Part shown: piece after piece, positions 6,218 through 10,423 of the stretch
How positions within the stretch are numbered: the first letter of the stretch is position 1
How the letters are laid out: each line of letters opens with the position of its first letter
Virus record (IMG/VR): IMGVR_UViG_3300030117_003097
Location: 2,567 to 33,845 of that record
Direction: 5' to 3' (one strand)
DNA: 31,279 nucleotides
Source of the DNA: a virus
The notes under the pieces: generated by a model
The model's input: the letters and a program-made list of their open reading frames with translations, nothing else
What the model was told of the DNA's origin: nothing
The model's database searches: none
Program-made: the position numbers and the translations under genes

Positions 6218-6438
6218 TAGTACAATCCTAACTTTTGTTTGATGTGTGATTCATTAAATGGCTCATGATGATCTTCTGTGCCTGGTATAAATTCGATCTC
6301 TTCACCATCACTATTGCTAGCCCACCATACATCAGGATCATATTCGTCTTGGTCCAAGACCCAAGCTTGACCTCTTGTATGTATCATATCACCTTTTGAA
6401 TAGTGACGTAGTTCTCCACAAATATTATAACTTCTCAT
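6217..6438 (-). CDS. Hypothetical small protein
   Basis: 73 residues beginning MRSYNICGELRHY. I place the start at the ATG 6438-6436 rather than an upstream in-frame TTG, because GGAG lies 7 bases before this ATG and the start overlaps the previous stop as ATGA. Family not recognised. The motif KGDMIHTRGQAWVLDQDEYDPDVWWASNSDGEEIEFIPG reads like a small SH3-type beta barrel (KGD...VxxxD...WxxxSDG), a shape common in phage proteins that bind partner proteins. C-terminal residues are His/Glu-rich. Confidence 0.65.
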   Translation of the reverse strand: MRSYNICGELRHYSKGDMIHTRGQAWVLDQDEYDPDVWWASNSDGEEIEFIPGTEDHHEPFNESHIKQKLGLY

Positions 6439-6722
6439 TGTATATCTCCACTCCAATATAAATCACGCTCAACTTTGCCACCAAAAGGTAACACCATAGA
6501 TTTTAACTCGTTCAAATCTACATAGCCTAGCTCAGTTTCATAACCTAGATTGCAATAACCGAAGGCTATATCATTGTCATCTAGTTCTGATAGATACCAA
6601 GTACCTACACCATACGGATTGAATAGTTTTACAATTGGTGCAAATGTTTTGTCGCCATCTGCGTTAGCTTTATGGTTAGCACGCAGTTGGCTTTCTATTT
6701 TCTTTGTTAATAGTTGCATCAT
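6435..6722 (-). CDS. DUF2958 protein
   Basis: 95 residues covering the whole family: LLTKKIESQL at the start, then PIVKLFNPYGVGTWYLSELD, FGYCNLGYETELGYVDLNEL and ERDLYW. The pattern K-L-F-x-P-x-G-x-x-T-W-Y-L-x-E-L-D followed by E-L-G-Y-V-x-L-x-E-L and E-R-D is the DUF2958 signature, known from phages and mobile elements with no established biochemical function. AGGAG lies 3 bases from the first ATG and 6 from the second, so the true start is probably the second Met. It overlaps the next gene by ATGA. Confidence 0.82.
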   Translation of the reverse strand: MMQLLTKKIESQLRANHKANADGDKTFAPIVKLFNPYGVGTWYLSELDDNDIAFGYCNLGYETELGYVDLNELKSMVLPFGGKVERDLYWSGDIQ

Positions 6723-6728
6723 ATTCTC

Positions 6729-6809
6729 CTATGAAATAAAAATTATAAACGAAACGAATGCAATGACAGCGACAGCTGCCATTGCTTCAGTGATGTAATA
6801 CCTAATCAT
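6729..6809 (-). CDS. Predicted 26-residue membrane peptide
   Basis: The frame from the ATG at 6809 reads MIRYYITEAMAAVAVI then AFVSFIIFIS: a short polar start and a single hydrophobic span of about 17-18 residues. It overlaps the end of the upstream gene by eight bases and fills an otherwise empty gap of 79 bases. Early single-span phage peptides often modify the host envelope, but nothing here shows a specific role. Its size and the lack of a clear ribosome binding site make it tentative. Confidence 0.4.
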   Translation of the reverse strand: MIRYYITEAMAAVAVIAFVSFIIFIS

Positions 6810-7011
6810 TGTGGATCTCATTCCATAATTCTGTTACTTGATCCGGTATCATGCTTGGTAAACCTAGCATTGGATTTGTTCTTGACTCACGCACAGCATA
6901 ATCAATTACAGTTTGAAGCTGTTCAACATTGTCACTATTGCGTATCATTTCTGATATAGTTCCCCATGTATTTTCAACTTCATCTAACAACATATCTTTT
7001 ACTTTACCCAT
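6802..7011 (-). CDS. Hypothetical small helical protein
   Basis: 69 residues from the ATG at 7011 (MGKVKDMLLDEVEN). An in-frame TTG at 7077 would add 22 residues, but the ATG is preceded by TTGGAGAGAAACA, a clear ribosome binding site. The sequence is mostly helical with W-G and W-N-E-I motifs and a Pro-rich loop (NPMLGLPSMIPDQ). Family not recognised. It overlaps the upstream gene by eight bases. Confidence 0.65.
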   Translation of the reverse strand: MGKVKDMLLDEVENTWGTISEMIRNSDNVEQLQTVIDYAVRESRTNPMLGLPSMIPDQVTELWNEIHND

Positions 7012-7249
7012 TGTTTCTCTCCAATCTTTGCATTGCAATTTCTTGTTGTTGTTGAATACCATCAAATACAGATTCAATTTCTTGTACGACTCTACTGTTC
7101 TTGTAAGCTTTTTCTTTGAACAAATTCTTAGGAATAGAATCTTCTGTAAATAAAATATCAGCTACTCTATCAATCTCTGTAGCTGTCATCTCAGTACAGA
7201 TATGAAGTGCAATTAATTCTAATTGTCTTTTTGTAAAATATATCGCCAT
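7004..7249 (-). CDS. Hypothetical small helical protein
   Basis: 81 residues, family not recognised. The first half (TKRQLELIALHICTEMTATEIDRVADILF) looks like two helices of an HTH-like or coiled-coil bundle. The second half is Gln/Glu-rich and ends RLERNNG. It is the first gene after the strong minus-strand promoter at 7282-7310, with a leader of about 25 bases and AAGGGG before the ATG. It is therefore probably an early, well expressed product. Confidence 0.68.
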   Translation of the reverse strand: MAIYFTKRQLELIALHICTEMTATEIDRVADILFTEDSIPKNLFKEKAYKNSRVVQEIESVFDGIQQQQEIAMQRLERNNG

Positions 7250-7264
7250 TATAAAACCCCTTTC

Positions 7265-7283
7265 ATTAATTACGATAATTAAT
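7265..7283. promoter_or_regulatory. Palindromic putative operator over a promoter start site
   Basis: ATTAATT (7265-7271) and AATTAAT (7277-7283) form a perfect 7-bp inverted repeat around a 5-base centre. It covers the end of the -10 hexamer and the predicted transcription start of the leftward promoter at 7282-7310, where a repressor would block initiation. The XRE-type regulator in the same transcript is a candidate ligand (inference). The arms are all A/T, so chance is a real alternative. Confidence 0.4.
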
Positions 7284-7310
7284 TCTAAAAAATTCTTACC
7301 ATAGTGTCAA
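7282..7310 (-). promoter_or_regulatory. Near-consensus sigma70 promoter inside the leftward block
   Basis: On the minus strand a perfect TTGACA (7310-7305) is followed after exactly 17 bases by TAGAAT (7287-7282), 5/6 of the -10 consensus. Transcription would start near 7275, giving a leader of about 25 bases before the gene starting at 7249. The -35 lies inside the end of a 37-residue membrane-protein gene. Confidence 0.7.
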
Positions 7311-7409
7311 GCATAATAACACAATACCTACGGACATGATTGAACTAATCACAAATGTTACAGACACTGATAACAATAATAAATTTAAAATTTCTTTTGT
7401 TTGTCTCAT
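7296..7409 (-). CDS. Predicted 37-residue membrane protein
   Basis: The frame from the ATG at 7409 reads MRQTKEILNLLLLSV then TFVISSIMSVGIVLLCLTLW: a short basic N-terminus and a hydrophobic region long enough for one span or a short hairpin. The ATG overlaps the preceding TGA (ATGA) and is preceded by ATGGAGAAAAAA, a good ribosome binding site. It fills the only unassigned gap between its neighbours. The N-in basic start suggests inner-membrane insertion. The promoter at 7282-7310 begins within its last codons. Function unknown. Confidence 0.6.
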   Translation of the reverse strand: MRQTKEILNLLLLSVSVTFVISSIMSVGIVLLCLTLW

Positions 7410-7690
7410 TTTTTTCTCCATTCTCCAGATGCAATCATTCTCTCATATAATGCCATTGCAGCTCCACTCTCATAATACTCCCATAATTTTTGATGAGGAT
7501 TTGGTGTCCTTGATGACTCGAATGATCCAACAGATGTACCACAACCAGTTCTTGTAACTGCATTTGTAAAAATTCTCCAACTCCTATCATCTGGAAATGG
7601 TCTACCATCATTCCAATAATTTCCAATGTATCCAAATGTCCAACCATCTGGTAAGTTATCCTTAAGTTTCTTTTCGTATATATCTTCCAT
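7406..7690 (-). CDS. Hypothetical early protein
   Basis: 94 residues from the ATG at 7690 (MEDIYEKKLKDNL). An in-frame GTG at 7714 lies inside the preceding hairpin, while GGGAG sits 6 bases before the ATG, which fixes the start. It is rich in Trp, Gly and Arg (DGWTFGYIGNYWNDGRPFPDDRSWRIF) and ends GEWRKK. Family not recognised. It is the second gene of the leftward block. Confidence 0.65.
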   Translation of the reverse strand: MEDIYEKKLKDNLPDGWTFGYIGNYWNDGRPFPDDRSWRIFTNAVTRTGCGTSVGSFESSRTPNPHQKLWEYYESGAAMALYERMIASGEWRKK

Positions 7691-7710
7691 TTTAAACTCC
7701 CATAAGGTAA

Positions 7711-7738
7711 GCACCAGCCTTTCGGCTGGTGCGTTTTT
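7711..7738 (+). terminator. Hairpin T4, terminator-like on the plus strand
   Basis: A perfect 9-bp stem (7711-7719 GCACCAGCC with 7724-7732 GGCTGGTGC) has a 4-nt loop and is followed by GTTTTT on the plus strand. In leftward RNA the loop reads GAAA, a GNRA tetraloop closed by C-G, with no U-run after it. It may end rightward antisense transcripts, protect the 3' end of the first early message, or both. Confidence 0.6.
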
Positions 7739-7740
7739 GC

Positions 7741-8121
7741 TTAGGCTACTTTAGCCAAGCTCTCTACAGTTTCACCAGTGTCAACGCACTCTTGAACTGC
7801 TCTGAACACTTTCATCAGACCTTGCTCAGCTTTGAGCTGTGCTTCATACTTTTGATGTGCATCACGAACTGTCTTTTGCATTTCATCAGTGAAAGCGTCA
7901 GGATCAGATTCAAGCTTGCGTTCCATTCCAAGGAATTTCATCTCAGCTTCATCGAATCTTTCTTTAGTACCTTTGTACATACCACCTTTTACTCTTGTAT
8001 TAAGACCATCTGCTACCCACTTAGCTGAGTAAGAGAAGTCACTATATACTTCACACTTACCTAAGAACGTAAGGATTGCATTTGCTAGCTTTACTTCTTC
8101 TTTGCTTAAATCATTTGTCAT
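7741..8121 (-). CDS. First early gene, hypothetical
   Basis: 126 residues, family not recognised. It is largely helical, with a coiled-coil-like segment rich in Glu/Lys (KERFDEAEMKFLGMERKL, then EMQKTVRDAHQKYEAQLKAEQ). Its G+C is clearly higher than that of most genes in the window, like the adjacent terS region. It is the first gene of the leftward block, has a strong AGGAG ribosome binding site and is followed by hairpin T4, which suggests high early expression. Its first bases and upstream region exist again, inverted and decayed, at 8237-8320. Confidence 0.7.
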   Translation of the reverse strand: MTNDLSKEEVKLANAILTFLGKCEVYSDFSYSAKWVADGLNTRVKGGMYKGTKERFDEAEMKFLGMERKLESDPDAFTDEMQKTVRDAHQKYEAQLKAEQGLMKVFRAVQECVDTGETVESLAKVA

Positions 8122-8174
8122 TAGTTTTCTCCTAGTTGTTTATTGATTGAATGGTCACACCTCGATGATTGGGG

Positions 8175-8207
8175 TAGCTATGTCAAGTCTCGCACTTGAC
8201 ATAGCTA
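8175..8207. repeat. 14-bp perfect palindrome between early and late blocks
   Basis: TAGCTATGTCAAGT (8175-8188) pairs with ACTTGACATAGCTA (8194-8207) around a 5-base loop, CTCGC. No T-run follows on either strand, so it is not an intrinsic terminator. The stem contains a perfect TTGACA hexamer on each strand, but I find no good -10 at a suitable distance. A second small hairpin (TTCGGC-TTT-GCCGAA, 8212-8226) follows directly. It could be an operator, an origin element or an RNA stem. Confidence 0.75.
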
Positions 8208-8284
8208 GGCGTTCGGCTTTGCCGAATCCCCTTGCGCCAATCAGCTAGGTTTGAACAGTCAAGGAATGAATAACTAGGAGAAAG

Positions 8285-8308
8285 ATGACAGATTTGCAAA
8301 GGAAGTAA
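8285..8308 (+). pseudogene. Decayed inverted copy of the first early gene's start
   Basis: On the plus strand AACTAGGAGAAAG is followed by an ATG and an 8-codon frame (MTDLQRK, stop). This is the start region of the minus-strand gene at 8121 with small deletions that break the frame; the nucleotide match continues past the stop to 8320. The ribosome binding site is intact, so a 7-residue peptide could still be made, but the frame looks like debris of the inverted duplication. Confidence 0.5.
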
Positions 8309-8410
8309 AGCTAGCAAATGTGATCCTGAAGTCACGCATAGCCACGAATATTTGCCCTCGCCTTGCTTGGCTGTTGACAAGGTTGTTGCAGATACGCTAG
8401 ACACACAGGC

Positions 8411-8794
8411 ATGAACTCGGTGACGAATAACCATGCTAGTCTGACAGCCAAACAAAGGCTACTCGTTGATACGCTCGTAGCAACGGGTTGCTCCATAACT
8501 GAAGCTAGCCAAGTGGCAGGCTATGCTAAGGGCGACTCAGGCAGAGTCAGTGCGAGCAAGGCCTTGAAGGTTCCACACGTGCAAGCTTACATGATGCAAC
8601 AGATAAGTGAGTCCTTAGGATTGAATGCTACGAAAGCTAGTAGAAAGCTTATGGAGCTTAGCTCTGGAGCTAAAAGCGAGTATGTTCAGCTTGAAGCTAG
8701 CAAGGACATTCTGGACAGAGCTGGTTTCAGAGCGGTAGATAAGCATCAGCATATGCTCATTGGTGAGCTTAAAGTGAACATACAGCTTGATTAG
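8411..8794 (+). CDS. terS: Terminase small subunit
   Basis: 127 residues. LTAKQRLLVDTLVATGCSITEASQVAGY is the N-terminal helix-turn-helix of phage TerS proteins. It is followed by GRVSASKALKVPHVQAYM, the helix GLNATKASRKLMEL, and EYVQLEASKDILDRAG, the usual oligomerisation region. It recognises the packaging site and regulates TerL. The gene is about half G+C (45-58% in the rows I counted), far above the structural genes, and lies among palindromes that could include its own binding site. The ribosome binding site is poor (ACAGG). TTGACA at 8374 with TAGACA 18 bases later is a weak promoter candidate. Six small genes separate it from TerL. Confidence 0.85.
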   Translation: MNSVTNNHASLTAKQRLLVDTLVATGCSITEASQVAGYAKGDSGRVSASKALKVPHVQAYMMQQISESLGLNATKASRKLMELSSGAKSEYVQLEASKDILDRAGFRAVDKHQHMLIGELKVNIQLD

Positions 8795-8805
8795 CCCTCA
8801 GAGCG

Positions 8806-8969
8806 GTTGTTATTGTCTAGGCTTCGCCTAGGCTTTGGAGCATAGTCAAGCAAAGCTGACTATGTGTAAAATGTCTAGGCTACGCCTAGGCTATAACAAC
8901 ATGGCATAGCCATGGGGAGCAAAAACGCAAGTTGTTAGTTACTGGGAGATACCATTCTAACATTTTTTT
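8806..8969 (+). ncRNA. Structured region after terS, possible attenuator-like RNA
   Basis: Segment A (GTTGTTAT, 8806-8813) is complementary to B (ATAACAAC, 8893-8900), closing a multibranch fold with three arms: CTAGGC-TTC-GCCTAG (8817-8831), a 10-bp stem with one bulge (8841-8864, CATAGTC...GACTATG) and CTAGGC-TAC-GCCTAG (8875-8889). B can instead pair with C (GTTGTTA, 8931-8937). C overlaps the 5' side of a weak hairpin (GTTAG 8934-8938 with CTAAC 8957-8961, plus an inner TGG/CCA) that runs into seven Ts (8963-8969). A-B pairing would leave that terminator free, while B-C would disrupt it. Function is inferred; packaging-site or origin DNA is the main alternative. Confidence 0.5.
8814..8892. 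repeat. Two 21-base direct repeats of a palindrome
   Basis: TGTCTAGGCT[T/A]CGCCTAGGCT occurs at 8814-8834 and 8872-8892 with one difference, which falls in the hairpin loop. The copies are 58 bases apart, with another hairpin between them. Each includes the 8-base palindrome GCCTAGGC. The retained stems around a changed loop base suggest selection for structure or for a binding site. Confidence 0.8.
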
Positions 8970-9015
8970 CTTGAAAAGCTCTGAAAAATATTTAATGGTA
9001 GGTTAGGAGGTTGCT

Positions 9016-9312
9016 ATGGCAAAAACACCAGCTTGGCAGAGAAAAGAAGGCAAGAACCCTAAAGGTGGTTTAAATCAGCGTGGTAGAGAGTCTGCTAGAA
9101 AGCAAGGTATGAATTTAAAACCACCTGTTCGTTCTGGTGATAATCCTCGCCGTGCATCTTTCTTAGCTCGTATGGGTAATATGCGTGGTCCAGAAAGAGA
9201 TTCTAAGGGAAAGCCAACTAGACTTCTTCTTAGTTTGAGAGCTTGGGGTGCTAGTTCGAAGGCAGATGCTAGAGCCAAAGCAAGAGCAATTAGTAAAAGG
9301 AATAAGGCGTGA
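9016..9312 (+). CDS. DUF6321-like small basic protein
   Basis: 98 residues, very basic. TPAWQRKEGKNPKGGLNQRG, then NLKPPV, GDNPRRASFLARMGNM and TRLLLSLRAWGASSKADAR form the complete pattern of a small family common in marine phages and labelled DUF6321. Its function is unknown; the charge and the position before TerL suggest binding of nucleic acid or a packaging role (inference). TTAGGAGGTTGCT before the ATG is the strongest ribosome binding site in the region. It is the first gene after the structured region at 8806-8969. It ends in a GTGA overlap with the next gene. Confidence 0.8.
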   Translation: MAKTPAWQRKEGKNPKGGLNQRGRESARKQGMNLKPPVRSGDNPRRASFLARMGNMRGPERDSKGKPTRLLLSLRAWGASSKADARAKARAISKRNKA

Positions 9313-9587
9313 AATATAAGCCTATTAAATTTTTAAATATCAAGGAACTTTGTGATGAATTAGATGATCCTAATCATCCAGATCATGATATTGTAGATAT
9401 TAGTTTAGACCCTCCGTACTGTAATATGACAAAAGATGAGTTAGAAAAAGTACATATGGAAGAAGAATCTGAACTTTTAAGTCCAGATGAGATGTCAGAT
9501 GAAGAGATGGTTAATTTCTTGGAAGAAGAAACAAACAAAAGATTAAAATTAATAATGGAAAAGAGAGGATTGTATAAATGGCAGTAA
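9309..9587 (+). CDS. Hypothetical acidic protein
   Basis: 92 residues, strongly acidic (DELDDPNHPDHDIVDIS, then EEESELLSPDEMSDEEMVNFLEEE), family not recognised. It starts with GTG at 9309, overlapping the previous TGA (GTGA), and ends 10 bases inside the next gene. The contrast with its strongly basic neighbours is striking and may mean that it binds them, for example as an acidic partner or DNA mimic; that is inference only. Confidence 0.7.
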   Translation: MKYKPIKFLNIKELCDELDDPNHPDHDIVDISLDPPYCNMTKDELEKVHMEEESELLSPDEMSDEEMVNFLEEETNKRLKLIMEKRGLYKWQ

Positions 9588-9742
9588 ACGCAGCTGGTAA
9601 TTATACCAAACCTTCAATGAGAAAAAGTTTATTTAACAGAATCAAAGCTGGTGGTAAAGGTGGTAGACCTGGTCAATGGTCAGCAAGAAAAGCACAGATG
9701 CTGGCTAGGATGTATAAAGCCAAAGGTGGGGGATATAAGTGA
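9578..9742 (+). CDS. Small basic conserved phage protein
   Basis: 54 residues: MAVNAAGNYTKPSMRKSLF, then NRIKAGGKGGRPGQWSARKA and QMLARMYKAKGGGYK. The KAGGKGGxPGQWSARKAQ motif recurs in marine phages just before the terminase and is sometimes fused to the domain encoded next door (recollection of the family, not a search). The ATG overlaps the acidic gene by 10 bases, and the stop overlaps the next start as GTGA. Gly/Lys-rich, probably contacts nucleic acid. Confidence 0.75.
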   Translation: MAVNAAGNYTKPSMRKSLFNRIKAGGKGGRPGQWSARKAQMLARMYKAKGGGYK

Positions 9743-9972
9743 AAGCTCCTCAACGATCTTTACTTAACTGGGGTAAACAGAAGTGGAGAACTTCTGATGG
9801 TTCTCCATCAAAAGGTAAGAAAAGATATTTACCAGATGCAGCTTGGAAAGCATTAAGTGCATCAGAGAAAGCTGCAACAAATAGAGCAAAGGCAAAAGGT
9901 AATAGAGCTGGTAAACAGTTTGTAAAACAACCTAAGAGTATTGCAAAGAAAGTGAGAAAGTATAGGACATGA
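9739..9972 (+). CDS. Small basic protein, DUF5872-like
   Basis: 77 residues, GTG start overlapping the previous TGA. RSLLNWGKQKWRTSDGSPS, then KRYLPDAAWKALSASEKAATNRAK, GKQFVKQP and IAKKVRKYR match the family generally labelled DUF5872, seen in phages, large DNA viruses and some cellular proteins, with unknown function. It belongs to a cassette with the 98- and 54-residue genes. The C-terminal third is almost entirely Lys/Arg, suggesting binding of DNA or RNA. Confidence 0.75.
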   Translation: MKAPQRSLLNWGKQKWRTSDGSPSKGKKRYLPDAAWKALSASEKAATNRAKAKGNRAGKQFVKQPKSIAKKVRKYRT

Positions 9973-10079
9973 GTATGCTATTTAAAATATTATTTTTTTG
10001 GTTGCCTTCTAAAAAAGAAGAAAAGCCAACTCCACCAAAACCCAAACGTACTGAACGTACTAAAAAAAGGAAAAAGTAA
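9969..10079 (+). CDS. Predicted 36-residue membrane-anchored basic peptide
   Basis: It encodes MSMLFKILFFWLPSKKEEK followed by a Pro/Lys/Arg-rich tail (TPPKPKRTERTKKRKK). The hydrophobic first 13 residues could act as a membrane anchor, and the tail is very positively charged. The ATG overlaps the previous stop (ATGA) and the stop overlaps the next ATG (TAATG), so it fits the tight coupling of this cassette. Family not recognised. Confidence 0.6.
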   Translation: MSMLFKILFFWLPSKKEEKPTPPKPKRTERTKKRKK

Positions 10080-10225
10080 TGGAAAAAATAAAACCAGAGC
10101 AACTTAAATTATTTAAAAGAATTTTTGCAGCATATAAAAAAAATAAAAGAGGTATGACATTTGAAGAGTATTTAAATACACAAGCAAAAATGAAGGCTCA
10201 ACTGGATGCTTTAGGAAGAAAATAA
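10079..10225 (+). CDS. Hypothetical 48-residue basic helical protein
   Basis: It reads MEKIKPEQLKLFKRIFAAYK then KNKRGMTFEEYLNTQAKMK and QLDALGRK. It is highly charged and predicted helical, with FEEYL and a C-terminal AKMKAQLDAL helix typical of small phage proteins placed before terL. Its start overlaps the previous TAA by one base and its stop is three bases before the next gene. No family can be named. Confidence 0.6.
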   Translation: MEKIKPEQLKLFKRIFAAYKKNKRGMTFEEYLNTQAKMKAQLDALGRK

Positions 10226-10228
10226 TAT

Positions 10229-10423
10229 ATGAGTTTTTTGCATACTTTAAATGCTCAAGAAAGAAGAATACTTAGGAACGTAGTTAAGACAGTACATCTT
10301 AAACACTTTCCAAAGCAATTCTGTACGGATTACGAAGCTGATAAATTAATTGCAACGATTGCACCAGAAACAGTTGAGAAGTTAATTCGTGTAGGTGCTA
10401 ACCATAAGATTGATGATAGGTAG
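10229..10423 (+). CDS. Hypothetical small protein upstream of terL
   Basis: 64 residues: MSFLHTLNAQERRILRNVVK, then VHLKHFPKQFCTDYEADKLI and APETVEKLIRVGANHKIDDR. A helical protein with a conserved-looking D-K-L-I...P-E-T-V-E-K-L-I pattern of the type seen in unannotated genes next to marine podovirus terminases. The stop overlaps the GTG of terL (TAGTG). There is little space for a ribosome binding site, so translation is probably coupled to the gene before it. Function unknown. Confidence 0.68.
   Translation: MSFLHTLNAQERRILRNVVKTVHLKHFPKQFCTDYEADKLIATIAPETVEKLIRVGANHKIDDR

Larger units (their letters stand above)
8079..8320. repeat. Long imperfect inverted repeat spanning the divergence point
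   Basis: The arms are 8079-8172 and 8237-8320, separated by a 64-base spacer. The most exact stretches are a 19-base match (8079-8097 against 8302-8320, GAAGTAAAGCTAGCAAATG on the plus side), a 12-base match containing the ribosome binding site (8126-8137 against 8272-8283, AACTAGGAGAAA) and a 7-base match (CCAATCA, 8237-8243). A 34-base stretch next to the ribosome binding site aligns without gaps at 26/34. The right arm looks like a degenerate copy of the start of the gene at 8121. Confidence 0.85.

Noticed and set aside
8374-8403. TTGACA at 8374 as a promoter for terS
   Set aside because: The best -10 (TAGACA, 18-base spacing) matches only half of consensus, and the start would fall about at the terS ATG. 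I mention it in the terS entry but do not call it a promoter.
8183-8455. Minus-strand 90-codon frame across the divergence region
   Set aside because: It runs through palindromes and the start of terS, is Ser/Cys/Leu-rich without any domain pattern and has no ribosome binding site; it is a shadow frame.
8411-8794. Short stems inside terS (for example 8479-8492, 8534-8548, 8658-8673) as part of one large structured RNA
   Set aside because: Stems of 5-6 bp are expected by chance at about this density, and the coding sequence is convincing; only the intergenic structures are reported.
8806-8900. tRNA or tmRNA gene, because of the cloverleaf-like fold
   Set aside because: Arm lengths, loop sizes and the absence of T-loop and D-loop consensus bases exclude a canonical tRNA; there is no CCA end or anticodon-like loop of seven.
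8814-8914. CRISPR-like array of repeats
   Set aside because: Only two copies of a 21-base repeat occur, with a hairpin between them and no spacer series or cas genes.
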